64,000 nucleotides of DNA. It comes from Solirubrobacter sp963792915. GTDB taxonomy: Bacteria > Actinomycetota > Thermoleophilia > Solirubrobacterales > Solirubrobacteraceae. Of this stretch, positions 8,167 through 16,737 are shown in pieces. Made by a program: the position numbers and the translations under genes. The stretch covers positions 496,001 to 560,000 of the forward strand of contig CAWBYD010000002.1 of assembly GCA_963792915.1 (NCBI GenBank), given 5' to 3'. Below the pieces are notes generated by a model. The model had not been told where the DNA came from. It made no database searches and saw only the letters and a program-made list of their open reading frames with translations. Each line of letters opens with the position of its first letter. Positions within the stretch are counted from its first letter, which is position 1.

Positions 8167-8172
8167 TAGGCT
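8167..8172 (+). promoter_or_regulatory. -10 element of the DUF3052 gene
   Basis: TAGGCT is 7 nt upstream of ATG 8180 with no ribosome site between. The arrangement recurs at 17397 and 53816. Confidence 0.4.
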
Positions 8173-8179
8173 CCCGCAC

Positions 8180-8590
8180 ATGAGCGCCGTGGGCTATAGC
8201 GGGACGCCGCTGCCGAAGAAGCTCGGCATCAAACCGGGCCACCGCGTGATGCTGCTCGGGGCGCCCGCGGACTTCGACCTGGGTGAGCTCGAGGGCCGCG
8301 TCAGCATCGTGCGCAGCGCCCGTGGACTCGCCGACGTGATCGTCAGCTTCCACACCCGGCGCAGCGAGTTCGAGCGGCGGCTGCCCCGGTTGCAGGCGGC
8401 GATGCTCCAGAACGCGGGGCTGTGGATCGCGTGGCCCAAGCGCGCCTCGAAGGTCCCGACCGACATGAATGAGCACGTCGTCCGCGGCCTCGCGCTGCAG
8501 GGGACGCTGGTGGACAACAAGATCGCGGCGATCAGCGAGGTCTGGAGCGGGATGCGGCTCGTGATCCGCCGCGAGCACCGGCTACCTTGA
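8180..8590 (+). CDS. DUF3052 family protein
   Basis: A 136-residue soluble protein of the actinobacterial DUF3052 family, recognised from the N-terminal pattern GYSGTPLPKKLGIKPGHRVMLLGAP and the central DVIVSFHTRRSEFERRLPRLQAAMLQNAGLWIAWPKRASKVPTDMNEHVVR. The family has no firmly known biochemical role. The start ATG 8180 is preceded by TAGGCT at the spacing expected for a leaderless mRNA. The next gene (M48 protease) begins 4 bp after the stop and carries its own TACCTT hexamer within this gene's last codons. Confidence 0.78.
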   Translation: MSAVGYSGTPLPKKLGIKPGHRVMLLGAPADFDLGELEGRVSIVRSARGLADVIVSFHTRRSEFERRLPRLQAAMLQNAGLWIAWPKRASKVPTDMNEHVVRGLALQGTLVDNKIAAISEVWSGMRLVIRREHRLP

Positions 8591-8594
8591 ACCC

Positions 8595-9596
8595 ATGTCC
8601 GACCCGCTCCCCGAAGACCAGCGCCTCAAAGACATCTCGTCGAAGGCGTACGAGCACCCGGCCGACCGGGCCGCGACGGCCGCGCTGGCGCAGATCCCGA
8701 TGATGGACACGGTCGTCCGCAAGCTGATCGATTTCGGCTACGAGCGCGCGTTCCAGCAGATCCTGCTCGCCAGCGCCGTGCGGCTGGGCGAGGACCAGCT
8801 GCCCGAGGTGTGGACGGCGCACCGGGCGGCGCTCGCGCGGCTGGACATCCACGAGGTCCCGGACCTCTACATGGCGCAGTTCCCGATCATCAACGCGATG
8901 GCGGTCGGCTCGACGAAGCCGATGGTGGTGCTCAACTCGCAGACCGTCAGCGTGCTCGACGAGGCGGAGCTGCGGACGGTGCTGGGCCACGAGGCGGGCC
9001 ACATCCTGTCCGAGCACATCCTCTACACGACCGCGCTGGTAATCCTGCTGAACATCGGCGTCGGGCCGCTGATGCGCCTGCCGTTCTTCGCCGGGCTGCC
9101 GCTGCTCGCCATCCAGCTCGCGCTGCTCGAGTGGTCGCGCGCCGCCGAGCTGACGTGCGACCGCGCGTCGACGCTCGTCAACCGCAGCCCGATGACGACC
9201 TGCCAGACGCTGATGGTCGTGGCCGGCGGCGCCGCCTCGCGCAAGCTCAGCCTCGACGCGTTCGTCAAGCAGGCCAACGAGTACGTCGACTGGGAGCCGG
9301 GCTGGGAGAAGCTCTCGCGCTTCCGGATCGAGCTCATGCAGTCCCATCCGTTCCCGGTCAGGCGCGTGTCGGAGCTGATGAAGTGGGTCCGCTCCGGCGA
9401 CTACGACCGCATCGTCAGCGGCGACTACGTGCGCCGCGGCAGCAAGGCCGACGCGCGCCAGGAGGCGGGCGACGCGGCCGAGTTCTACGCCGAGCGGTTC
9501 AGGACGATCTTCCGCGAGGTGGGCGTGGGCGTCTCGAAGACCGGCGACAGGGTCTCCGACGCCGCCGACCGGCTGTCGGACTGGCTGAAGCGATAG
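8595..9596 (+). CDS. M48-family zinc metalloprotease
   Basis: A 333-residue protease of the M48 (HtpX/Ste24-like) family. The zinc motif HEAGH is at residues about 132-136 in VLGHEAGHILSEH, and the third ligand is the Glu of RAAELTCDRAS. One or two hydrophobic segments (LVILLNIGVGPLMRLPFFAGLPLLAIQLALL, about 145-180) probably anchor it in the membrane with the active site facing the cytosol. A long soluble C-terminus follows (SKADARQEAGDAAEFYAERF to the end). TACCTT (8583-8588) is 6 nt before ATG 8595. Its substrate is unknown; the family degrades misfolded membrane proteins. Confidence 0.85.
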   Translation: MSDPLPEDQRLKDISSKAYEHPADRAATAALAQIPMMDTVVRKLIDFGYERAFQQILLASAVRLGEDQLPEVWTAHRAALARLDIHEVPDLYMAQFPIINAMAVGSTKPMVVLNSQTVSVLDEAELRTVLGHEAGHILSEHILYTTALVILLNIGVGPLMRLPFFAGLPLLAIQLALLEWSRAAELTCDRASTLVNRSPMTTCQTLMVVAGGAASRKLSLDAFVKQANEYVDWEPGWEKLSRFRIELMQSHPFPVRRVSELMKWVRSGDYDRIVSGDYVRRGSKADARQEAGDAAEFYAERFRTIFREVGVGVSKTGDRVSDAADRLSDWLKR

Positions 9597-11195
9597 TCAG
9601 TGCAGCGCGCGGACCGTGCGCGTGCGCACGGTCCCGCCGGCCAGGATCGAGACGCGGTAGAGCCCTGGGGTGCGCGGCCTGACGGTGGTGGCGAAGCGGC
9701 CGCCGCGGACCGCGATGCGCTTGCGCTGCACGGTCACCCAGCGCGCGCCGACCTGGCGCTCGAGCAGGCACACGACCTGCGGCTGCGGCGGCGCCAGCGT
9801 CCCGGACAGCGCGAACGGCGTGCCCGCGGGCGCGCGGCGCCGGTCGCTCGTGAGCGTGATGGTGGGGACGACGTGGACGCTGATGGGGGCCGACTCGACC
9901 CGCGGCCGCGTGGGGTCGCCGGCGAACACCGCGCGCACGCGCCCGCTCGCGGGGAGCAGGGCGCTCGTCGCCCACGTGCCGTCGGGCGCGCAGGCGGTCG
10001 TGGTGATCTCAGTCCACGCGGAGCCGGCGGTCGTGTACTCGACGCCGAGCGTCGCGCCGGCCGGGGAGGAGCCGTCGGCGAAGCGCAGGATGCCCGACAG
10101 CGCGACCGGCCGCGTGCCCTGCTGGCTCGACGCGCTGACCGTGATCGCGGAGATCGCCCCGGCGTGGCGGGCGGCTCTCGTTCGGAGGTCGGCGAGCTGC
10201 GCGTAGAGGGCGTCGCCGGGGCATGACGTCTGGTCGCCGTCGCGGTGGCCGCAGATGCGCTGCACGGTCACCGGCGTGCCGCTCGGGTAGCGGTTGCTCT
10301 CGCCGCCGTTGGAGATCAGCGTCACGGCGCCGGTCACCGGGACGCCGTGGAGGCTGAGCTTCCAGCCGATCAGCCTGGCGAGCGCCTCCATCCCCGCCTC
10401 GGTCTCGGTGACGGCAGTGAACGTGCCCAGGCAGGCGATCCCGGTCGACTGGGCGTTGTAGCCCTGCGCCTGGGCGCCGATCACGGCCGCCTCGACGCCG
10501 CCGGCCCTTCCCTCGAAGACCTGGCCGTACTTGTCGACGAGGAAGTTGTACCCGATGTCGTTCCAGCCGTTGGCGTCGCGGTGATAGCGCGCGATGCCCT
10601 GGACGATCGCGGGCGAGTCCTGCGGGCCGTAGTCGTTGGAGCCGACCGTGTGATGGACGAACGCGGCCTCGACGGCGCCGTAGCTGGGCGCGGCGCGCGG
10701 CGGTACGGCGTCCGCGCCCCAGGCGGAGCGGGGGATGATCGCGGGCTGCTCGACCTGCGCCGCGCGTGCCTGGACGGGCGCGAGACGGACGAAGCGGGCG
10801 CGCAGCGCGCGGACCTCGCCGCCGCGCAGGCGCAGCTGGAATTCGTCGGCGGGACCGGTGTAGGCGGGGTCGGTGCCGCGCGGCGCCCGCGCGCCGTCGG
10901 GGGCGTGCGCTGACGGGAGGGGGTACCACGGACTCCAGCGCCCGCCGGCGCGGCGGGCGCGGACCTGCGCCTCCGGGCGGCCGTGCTCCCACCGGAGCCC
11001 GACGAGCTCGAAGCGCGCGGGCGCGCGCAGGACCGCGGTCGTGCGCCAGCCCGCGGAGGCGGCGCGTGCGCGCTCGCGGATCGGCAGATCGAGCAGCGCG
11101 GGCGTCGCCGCCCGGGCGGAGGTGGGGAGGCGCAGGACGCCGAGCGCGGCGGCACCGAGCGCGAGCGCCCGGCGGCGGGTGAGACGACGGTCCAT
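9597..11195 (-). CDS. Tat-exported N-acetylmuramoyl-L-alanine amidase / PGRP-domain protein
   Basis: A 532-residue secreted protein. The N-terminus MDRRLTRRRALALGAAALGVL is a twin-arginine signal. Residues about 150-340 are an amidase_2/PGRP domain: IIPRSAWGAD, zinc ligand His in FVHHTVGSNDYG, substrate segment GWNDIGYNFLVDKYGQVFEGRAGG, and the C-terminal ligand region RICGHRDGDQTSCPG. Two Ig-like/beta-sandwich modules follow (VALSGILRFADGSSPAG and FALSGTLAPPQPQ). It should cleave the amide between MurNAc and the stem peptide in the wall. An in-frame GTG lies one codon upstream (11198). Confidence 0.88.
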   Translation of the reverse strand: MDRRLTRRRALALGAAALGVLRLPTSARAATPALLDLPIRERARAASAGWRTTAVLRAPARFELVGLRWEHGRPEAQVRARRAGGRWSPWYPLPSAHAPDGARAPRGTDPAYTGPADEFQLRLRGGEVRALRARFVRLAPVQARAAQVEQPAIIPRSAWGADAVPPRAAPSYGAVEAAFVHHTVGSNDYGPQDSPAIVQGIARYHRDANGWNDIGYNFLVDKYGQVFEGRAGGVEAAVIGAQAQGYNAQSTGIACLGTFTAVTETEAGMEALARLIGWKLSLHGVPVTGAVTLISNGGESNRYPSGTPVTVQRICGHRDGDQTSCPGDALYAQLADLRTRAARHAGAISAITVSASSQQGTRPVALSGILRFADGSSPAGATLGVEYTTAGSAWTEITTTACAPDGTWATSALLPASGRVRAVFAGDPTRPRVESAPISVHVVPTITLTSDRRRAPAGTPFALSGTLAPPQPQVVCLLERQVGARWVTVQRKRIAVRGGRFATTVRPRTPGLYRVSILAGGTVRTRTVRALH

Positions 11196-11259
11196 CACTT
11201 CGTCCGAACACAGGATGCGCGCGATCGGAGCCCTGCGGGCCGCTGCACGCGATCCTGCG

Positions 11260-11294
11260 GACGAACAAAAGGGGTCAGACCCGTTTCGTTCATC
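11260..11294. repeat. 35-bp palindromic repeat, copy 1
   Basis: The left arm GACGAACAAAAGGGGTC and right arm GACCCGTTTCGTTCATC are separated by one A. The two arms pair with few mismatches. It is one of five copies in the window and forms a tandem pair with the copy at 11305 (45-bp period) between the amidase and metal-transporter genes. Confidence 0.75.
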
Positions 11295-11304
11295 GGCGCC
11301 CGCG

Positions 11305-11339
11305 GATGAACAAAAGGGGTCAGACCCGTTTCGTTCACC
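11305..11339. repeat. 35-bp palindromic repeat, copy 2
   Basis: The arms GATGAACAAAAGGGGTC and GACCCGTTTCGTTCACC flank a central A; it is almost identical to copy 1. The pair occupies most of the 180-bp gap before the metal-uptake operon and could act as a transcript-end or insulating structure. No transposase lies nearby. Confidence 0.75.
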
Positions 11340-11362
11340 TGGTGCGCAAAGGTGAGACTGAG

Positions 11363-11368
11363 TATCAT
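11363..11368 (+). promoter_or_regulatory. -10 element of the metal ABC operon
   Basis: TATCAT is 7 nt before GTG 11376. The surrounding bases (TGAGACTGAGTATCATTC) are more AT-rich than the neighbourhood and would be the natural place for a metal-responsive operator, but I see no clear dyad. Confidence 0.4.
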
Positions 11369-11375
11369 TCGCGGA

Positions 11376-12269
11376 GTGTTCCGGATCGCGCTCCTGTCAC
11401 TCGCCGCGCTGCTCGCCGCGTGTGGCGGCGGTCCTGCCGCGTCCGGACGGCCGGAGGTCGTGGCGACGACGACGCAGGTCGCCGACCTGGCGCGCAATGT
11501 CGCCGGCACGCGCGCCGCGGTGACGCAGATCCTCGCGCCCAACGCGGACCCGCACGAGTACGAGGTCCGCCCGCGTGACGTGAAGGCGCTGGCGAGGGCG
11601 ACCGTCGTGCTGCGCTCCGGCGGCGACGTGGACGCATGGCTGGGCGACGCAATGCAAGCTGCGGGCGCGGGCGACGTGGTCGACGTCGGCGCCGCCGCCG
11701 GCATCCAGGGCGACGACCCGCACTGGTGGCAGGACCCACGGCGCGCCGAGCGCGCGGTGGAGGCGATCCGCACGGCGCTGACGCTCGCCGACCCCGCCGG
11801 CGCCAGCACCTATGCGGCGAACGCGAGCGCCTACGCCGGCCGGTTACGCGCGCTCGACGCCGCCGTCGCGCGCTGCGTCGACACCGTCCCGCCGCAGCAG
11901 CGTCAGCTGGTGACGAGCCACGACGCGCTCGGCTACTACGCGCGCCGCTACGGCATCCGCGTGCTCGGCGCCGTGATCCCGGCACTGTCCACCGCGGCGC
12001 AGCCGTCCGCCGGCGCGGTCGCCAAGCTCGTCGACACGATCCGCGCCGCCGGCGTGCGCACGATCTTCGCCGAGAGCGCCGTGAACCCGAAGGTCGAGCG
12101 CGCGATCGCGTCCGCTGCCGGGGCGCGCGTCGGCACACCGCTGTGGGCGGACTCGCTCGGACCGGCGGGCTCGAGCGGGGCGACCTACATCGGCTCGATC
12201 GAGGCCAACACGCGCGCGCTGGTCGCGGGCTTCACCGGCCACGCCACGACCTGCCCGGCCGATGCCTGA
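11376..12269 (+). CDS. metal (Mn/Zn) ABC transporter substrate-binding lipoprotein
   Basis: A 297-residue cluster A-I solute-binding protein. The signal peptide ends in a lipobox LLAAC (FRIALLSLAALLAACGGG), so it is a lipoprotein. The four metal ligands of the PsaA/ZnuA family are visible: His in NADPHEYEVRP, His in DDPHWWQDP, Glu in IFAESAVNP and Asp in LWADSLGP. There is no His-rich loop, which favours Mn over Zn, as does the downstream MntR/Nramp pair. GTG 11376 is chosen because TATCAT is 7 nt upstream; GTG 11352 would add eight residues. It heads the metal-uptake block to 16694. Confidence 0.88.
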   Translation: MFRIALLSLAALLAACGGGPAASGRPEVVATTTQVADLARNVAGTRAAVTQILAPNADPHEYEVRPRDVKALARATVVLRSGGDVDAWLGDAMQAAGAGDVVDVGAAAGIQGDDPHWWQDPRRAERAVEAIRTALTLADPAGASTYAANASAYAGRLRALDAAVARCVDTVPPQQRQLVTSHDALGYYARRYGIRVLGAVIPALSTAAQPSAGAVAKLVDTIRAAGVRTIFAESAVNPKVERAIASAAGARVGTPLWADSLGPAGSSGATYIGSIEANTRALVAGFTGHATTCPADA

Positions 12270-13086
12270 CCTCGCCGCCCCGTACATCCAGCGCGGGATC
12301 GTCGAGGTGCTCTTGCTGGCGGTGCTCGCCGGCTCGCTCGGCACGTGGATCGTGCTGCGCCGGCTCCCGTTCTACACGCACGCGATCGGGACGGCGACGT
12401 TCCCCGGCCTGGTCGTCGCCGTGCCCTGGGGCGTGCCGGCGCAGCTCACCGCGCTCGCTTGCGCCCTCGTGTTCGGGGGCGCGCTGGAGCCGCTTCAGCG
12501 CAGCCGCCGGATGGACGCGGATGCCGCCACCGGTCTGCTGCTGGTCTGCGCACTGGCGCTCGGCGTGGTGCTGGCCTCCGACGTGTACTCGTCGGGCGCC
12601 GGCGTGGACCGGCTGCTGTTCGGGAGCCTGATCGCGCTCGCCCCGCTCGACCTGTGGCTGACCGCCGCGACCGCCGCCGCCGCGCTCGTCGCGGGTGCGG
12701 CGCTGCGCCGGGCGTGGCTGGCGGGGGGCTTCGACGCCGACGGCGCGCGCGCCGCAGGCGTTTCGACCCGGCTCGGGGAGCGCGCGCTGCTGATCGCGAT
12801 CGCCGCCGCGGTGGTCGTGGCGGTCGGCGCCGTCGGCGCGCTGCTCGTCACGGTGGTGTTCGTCATTCCCGCAGCGACCGTGCGCCTGCTCGACCCGTCG
12901 CTGCGCGTTCAGCAGTTCGCCACCGCGGGGCTGACCGCGGTCGAGGGCCTCGCGGCGCTCGTGCTCGGCGACGCGCTCGACGTCGGCCCGGGACCGGCGA
13001 TGGCCGTGCTCGGCGCGCTCGTCTACGGCGCCGTCGCCACCGCACGCCGGCCCCGGCCGATCCGCGCGCTCGAGGTGCCGGCGTGA
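12262..13086 (+). CDS. metal ABC transporter permease (first)
   Basis: A 274-residue ABC-3 family permease with about eight hydrophobic segments (YIQRGIVEVLLLAVLAGSLGTWIVLRRLPFYTHAIG at the start; LLIAIAAAVVVAVGAVGALLVTVVFVIPAATVRLL later). It is the membrane channel of a Mn/Zn/Fe importer. The reading frame begins 8 bp inside the end of the binding-protein gene, indicating translational coupling. A second, different permease (13901) is encoded in the same operon, so the channel is probably a heterodimer. Confidence 0.87.
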   Translation: MPDLAAPYIQRGIVEVLLLAVLAGSLGTWIVLRRLPFYTHAIGTATFPGLVVAVPWGVPAQLTALACALVFGGALEPLQRSRRMDADAATGLLLVCALALGVVLASDVYSSGAGVDRLLFGSLIALAPLDLWLTAATAAAALVAGAALRRAWLAGGFDADGARAAGVSTRLGERALLIAIAAAVVVAVGAVGALLVTVVFVIPAATVRLLDPSLRVQQFATAGLTAVEGLAALVLGDALDVGPGPAMAVLGALVYGAVATARRPRPIRALEVPA

Positions 13087-13904
13087 GACGTGGGCACGAC
13101 GTCGCGGGCGGGAGCGACGCGGTGGAGCCGGGCGACGGCGCGCCCGGGCGCAGCGAGCGCGGCCCCGCGCCGCTCGTCGCCACCGGCGACCTGCGCGGTG
13201 GCTACGCCCGCGCCCACGACGAGCTCGGCGGCGTCGCGTTCGCCGCCGCGCCCGGCGACCTCGTCGCGGTGCTCGGGCCCAACGGCGGCGGTAAGACGAC
13301 CCTGTTCCGGGCGCTGCTCGGCGAGCTGCCCTACCGCTCCGGCGACGTGCACATCGCCGGGCGCCCGGCGTACGTGCCGCAGACCGAGCGGGCGCGGCTC
13401 GACTTTCCGGTCAGCGCCCTCGACGTCGCGCTGATGGGCGCGTACGGACGCACGCCGTGGTACCGGCGCGTCGCCAAGGCCGACCGCGACGCCGCGCTCG
13501 CCGCGCTGCGCCGCGTCGGGCTCGCCGACCGCGCGCACGACCGCTTCGGCGCGCTCTCCGGCGGCCAGCGCCAGCGCGTGCTGATCGCCCGCGCGCTGGT
13601 GCAGGACGCGCGCGTCCTGCTGCTCGACGAGCCGCTGTCGGGCGTCGACCACGCCAGCGCCGCCCGCATCGAGGCGGTGTTCGGCGAGCTCCGCGCCGAG
13701 GGCCGCGCGCTGCTGGTCGCCACGCACGACGTCGCGCAGGCGCGCGCCTGGCCGCTCGTGCTCTGCCTGCATCACCGGCAGGTCGCGTTCGGCGCGCCCG
13801 CAGACGTCCTGACGACGGACGTCCTGCGCGAGACCTACGGCGCCGAACTCGTCGTGCTCGACGGCCAGGCCGCCGTGACCGTCGCCCACCACCACCACTC
13901 GTGA
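13083..13904 (+). CDS. metal ABC transporter ATP-binding protein
   Basis: A 273-residue ATPase with Walker A GPNGGGKTTLF, Q-loop YVPQTERARLDFPVS, signature LSGGQRQRVLIARAL, Walker B VLLLDEPLSGVD and switch His ATHDVAQ. It energises the two permeases for metal import. The start GTG 13083 overlaps the permease stop (GTGA). About 35 poorly conserved residues precede the first strand, so a later start is possible. The protein ends in four histidines before a final serine (AHHHHS), which might bind metal; that is speculation. The next permease overlaps by 4 bp. Confidence 0.88.
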   Translation: MRRGHDVAGGSDAVEPGDGAPGRSERGPAPLVATGDLRGGYARAHDELGGVAFAAAPGDLVAVLGPNGGGKTTLFRALLGELPYRSGDVHIAGRPAYVPQTERARLDFPVSALDVALMGAYGRTPWYRRVAKADRDAALAALRRVGLADRAHDRFGALSGGQRQRVLIARALVQDARVLLLDEPLSGVDHASAARIEAVFGELRAEGRALLVATHDVAQARAWPLVLCLHHRQVAFGAPADVLTTDVLRETYGAELVVLDGQAAVTVAHHHHS

Positions 13905-14698
13905 GCTGGCTGACCGACCCGTTCTCGGGCCCGATCCTCTCGCGCGCGCTGATCGAGGTGCTCGTGCTGAGCGCCGCGTGCGGCCCGCTGGGCGTGTGGG
14001 TGCTGCTGCTGCAGCGCGCCTACGCCGCCGAGTCGCTCAGCCACGCGATGCTGCCGGGACTCGTCGTCGCCGCGCTCGTCGGCGCGCCGCTGCTCCTCGG
14101 CGCCGCGGGCGGCGTGCTGGTCGCGGCGGCCGGCATCGCGCTCGTCGCGCGCCACGAGCGCGCCGGGGGAGACGTCGGCGTGGCGGTCGTGGTCTCGGGC
14201 CTGTTCGGGCTCGGCGGCATCCTCGCGCTCTCGCCGCGCACGCCGCCGCGGCTCGCCGAACTGCTGTTCGGCGACCTGCTGGGCGTCACCACGCGCGACC
14301 TCATCGCGGCCGCCGTGCTCGCCGGCGCGGTGCTGGTCGCGCTCGCGCTCGCCTACCGCTCGCTGTCGGTCACCGCGTTCGACCGCGGCGCGGCGCGGGC
14401 GCTCGGGATCCGGCCGGGGAGAGCCGACCTCGCGCTGCTGATCGTGCTCGGCGCGACGACCGTGGCCGCCGTCGAAGGCCTCGGCAACCTGCTGCTGGTC
14501 GCGCTCGTGCTCGCCCCCGCGACGGCGGCGCTGCGACTGGTCGACCGGCTCCCCGCGGCGCTCGCGCTGTCCACCGCACTCGCCGCGCTCGCGGGGGTCG
14601 CCGGGCTGATCGTCTCCTACCGCCTGGAGATCGCCGCCGGAGCCGCGGTCGCGCTGTGCGCAGTTGCGCTCAGCACACTCGCATTCGCCAGGGGTTGA
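13901..14698 (+). CDS. metal ABC transporter permease (second)
   Basis: A 265-residue ABC-3 permease with about seven to eight membrane helices (ALIEVLVLSAACGPLGVWVLLLQRAYAAESLSHAMLPGLVVAALVG and AVEGLGNLLLVALVLAPATAALRLVD are typical). The start GTG 13901 overlaps the ATPase stop. With the permease at 12262 it should form the transmembrane pathway. It is the last gene before the repressor at 14731, separated by 32 bp carrying that gene's promoter. Confidence 0.86.
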   Translation: MSWLTDPFSGPILSRALIEVLVLSAACGPLGVWVLLLQRAYAAESLSHAMLPGLVVAALVGAPLLLGAAGGVLVAAAGIALVARHERAGGDVGVAVVVSGLFGLGGILALSPRTPPRLAELLFGDLLGVTTRDLIAAAVLAGAVLVALALAYRSLSVTAFDRGAARALGIRPGRADLALLIVLGATTVAAVEGLGNLLLVALVLAPATAALRLVDRLPAALALSTALAALAGVAGLIVSYRLEIAAGAAVALCAVALSTLAFARG

Positions 14699-14708
14699 AC
14701 TTCAGAGT

Positions 14709-14725
14709 TAGGCACGCCATAATTC
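14709..14725 (+). promoter_or_regulatory. promoter and candidate operator of the DtxR/MntR-type regulator
   Basis: CATAAT (14718-14723) is 7 nt before GTG 14731. Overlapping it, TTAGGC (14709-14714) and GCCATAA (14716-14722) form an imperfect inverted repeat around position 14715, reminiscent of TTAGG-type DtxR/MntR operators. Autoregulation by the adjacent gene is inferred. Confidence 0.4.
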
Positions 14726-14730
14726 ATGTC

Positions 14731-15402
14731 GTGGCTGCCAGAGTAAGCGAATTCTCCTCCGCCGTAGAGGACTATGCGAAGGCGATCTACGCGCTCCAGA
14801 GCCGTTGCGACGGCACCGTGACGAACACTGCGCTCTCCGAGCGGCTGAACGTCACCGCGGCGTCGGCCTCCGGGATGGTCAAGAAGATGGGCGAGCACGG
14901 CCTCGTGACCCACGTTCCCTACCGCGGCGTGCAGCTGACCGACGCGGGCGAGCGGGTCGCGCTCGAGGTGCTGCGCCACCACCGGCTGCTGGAGCTCTAC
15001 CTCGCCGAGTCGCTCGGCGTGCCGTGGGACCGCGTGCACGACGAGGCCGAGGTGCTCGAGCACGTGCTCTCCGAGGACCTCGAGGCGCTGATCGCGGCCA
15101 AGCTCGGCAACCCGACGCACGATCCCCACGGGGACCCGATCCCCTCCGCCGACCTCGTCATGCCCGAGGAGCCGACCGCGAGCCTCGCGGAGCTCGAGCC
15201 GGGCGCCGAGGGCACGTTCGTGCGCGTCTCGGACGCCGATCCGGAGATGCTGCGCTACCTCGCCGGGCGCGGGATCGCTCCGGGGGACGAGCTCCGCGTC
15301 GAGGACAAGCAGCCGTTCGGCGGCCCGCTGTTCGTGACCATCCACGGCGACGTCCACATCCTGGGCGGCCAGCTGGCGGGCGCGATGCGGGTGCGTGTAT
15401 GA
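14731..15402 (+). CDS. DtxR/MntR-family metal-dependent transcriptional regulator
   Basis: A 223-residue repressor. The N-terminal winged helix (EDYAKAIYALQSRCDGTVTNTALSERLNVTAASASGMVKKMGEHGLVTHVPYRGVQLTDAG) and dimerisation/metal domain (LEVLRHHRLLELYLAESLGVPWDRVHDEAEVLEHVLSEDLEALIAAKLG) match the DtxR/IdeR/MntR family. A C-terminal FeoA-like SH3 domain follows (LEPGAEGTFVRVSDADPEMLRYLAGRGIAPGDELRV). It lies between the ABC importer and an Nramp gene, so Mn2+ is the likely co-repressor. It overlaps mntH by ATGA. Confidence 0.88.
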   Translation: MAARVSEFSSAVEDYAKAIYALQSRCDGTVTNTALSERLNVTAASASGMVKKMGEHGLVTHVPYRGVQLTDAGERVALEVLRHHRLLELYLAESLGVPWDRVHDEAEVLEHVLSEDLEALIAAKLGNPTHDPHGDPIPSADLVMPEEPTASLAELEPGAEGTFVRVSDADPEMLRYLAGRGIAPGDELRVEDKQPFGGPLFVTIHGDVHILGGQLAGAMRVRV

Positions 15403-16694
15403 CCCCGCCGCCCGCCGCCGACGTCGCGCTGCCGCTGCCGCTCGTCGAGCCGATGTCGCCGCTGCGGATCGCCCGCAGCCGCGGCCGCGTGCGCGGCGTC
15501 GTGACCCTGCTCGGGCCGGCGTTCGTCGCCGCCGTCGCCTACATCGACCCCGGCAACTTCGCCACCAACATCGCGGGCGGCGCCAAGTACGGCTACATGC
15601 TGCTGTGGGTGATCGTCGCCGCGAACCTGATGGCGATGCTCGTCCAGTACCTGTCGGCGAAGACCGGCATCGCGACCGGCAAGAACCTGCCGGAGCTGGC
15701 GCGCGAGCACTTCCCGCGTCCCGTCACGTTCGGCCTCTGGCTGCAGGCGGAGACGATCGCGATCGCGACCGACCTCGCGGAGTTCGTCGGAGCGGCGATC
15801 GCGCTCAACCTGCTGTTCGGCGTCCCGCCGTTCGTCGCCGGTCTGCTGACCGCAGTCGTCGCGTTCGCCATCCTCGAGCTGCAGACGCGCGGCTACCGCA
15901 AGTTCGAGCTGGCGATCGCCGGCTTCCTGGGAATCGTCTTCCTCGGCTTCCTCTACGACCTGCTGCAGGTCGGCGCGGACGGACACAAGTTCGCCGCCGG
16001 CCTCGTGCCGCACTTCTCGGGCACCGACAGCGTGCTGCTGGCCGTCGGCATCCTCGGCGCGACCGTGATGCCGCATGTCGTGTACCTGCACTCGGCGCTC
16101 ACCTCGCAGCGCATCGCGCCCCAGAACACGGCCGAGAAGCGCGAGCTGCTGCGCTTCCAGCGCCTCGACGTCGTGCTCGCGATGGGGCTCGCCGGGTTCA
16201 TCAACATCGCGATGCTGGTCGTCGCGGCGCAGCTCTTCCACAACTCCGGCCGCACCGGCGTGGACTCGATCGAGGGCGCGCACGCCGGCTTCAACGCGCT
16301 GCTCGGCGGCGGCGCGGCGCTCGCGTTCGCGGTCGCGCTGCTGGCGTCGGGCATGAGCAGCTCGAGCGTCGGCACGTTCGCCGGCCAGGTCGTCATGCAG
16401 GGCTTCATCAACCGCCGGATCCCGCTCTACCTGCGCCGCGCGGTGACGATGGCGCCGTCGCTGGTCGTGCTGGCGGTCGGCGTGAACCCATCCACGACGC
16501 TCGTGATCAGCCAGGTCGTGCTCTCGTTCGGCATCCCGTTCGCGCTCGTGCCGATGGTGCTGCTGACCCGCCGCGCGGACATCATGGGGGCGCTCGTGAA
16601 CCGCCGGCCGACGACCGTCCTGGCCGGCGTCGTCGCGTCGCTGATCATCGGCCTGAACCTCTTCCTGCTCTACCAGACCTTCTTTGGGTCATAG
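15399..16694 (+). CDS. mntH: Nramp-family Mn2+/H+ symporter
   Basis: A 431-residue Nramp transporter with about eleven hydrophobic segments. The TM1 metal-site motif is intact (AYIDPGNFATNIAGGAKYGY; DPGN). TM6 reads ATVMPHVVYLHSALTSQR, where the usual MPHN is MPHV; the metal-binding Met and the His remain. It imports Mn2+ (possibly Fe2+) driven by protons. The start ATG 15399 overlaps the regulator stop (ATGA), so it is co-expressed with its predicted repressor. A second manganese route next to an ABC importer suggests a strong manganese demand. Confidence 0.9.
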   Translation: MTPPPAADVALPLPLVEPMSPLRIARSRGRVRGVVTLLGPAFVAAVAYIDPGNFATNIAGGAKYGYMLLWVIVAANLMAMLVQYLSAKTGIATGKNLPELAREHFPRPVTFGLWLQAETIAIATDLAEFVGAAIALNLLFGVPPFVAGLLTAVVAFAILELQTRGYRKFELAIAGFLGIVFLGFLYDLLQVGADGHKFAAGLVPHFSGTDSVLLAVGILGATVMPHVVYLHSALTSQRIAPQNTAEKRELLRFQRLDVVLAMGLAGFINIAMLVVAAQLFHNSGRTGVDSIEGAHAGFNALLGGGAALAFAVALLASGMSSSSVGTFAGQVVMQGFINRRIPLYLRRAVTMAPSLVVLAVGVNPSTTLVISQVVLSFGIPFALVPMVLLTRRADIMGALVNRRPTTVLAGVVASLIIGLNLFLLYQTFFGS

Positions 16695-16737
16695 CCCCCA
16701 TTGACGCGGAGCCTCCGGTGGGCGACCATCGCCCGCG

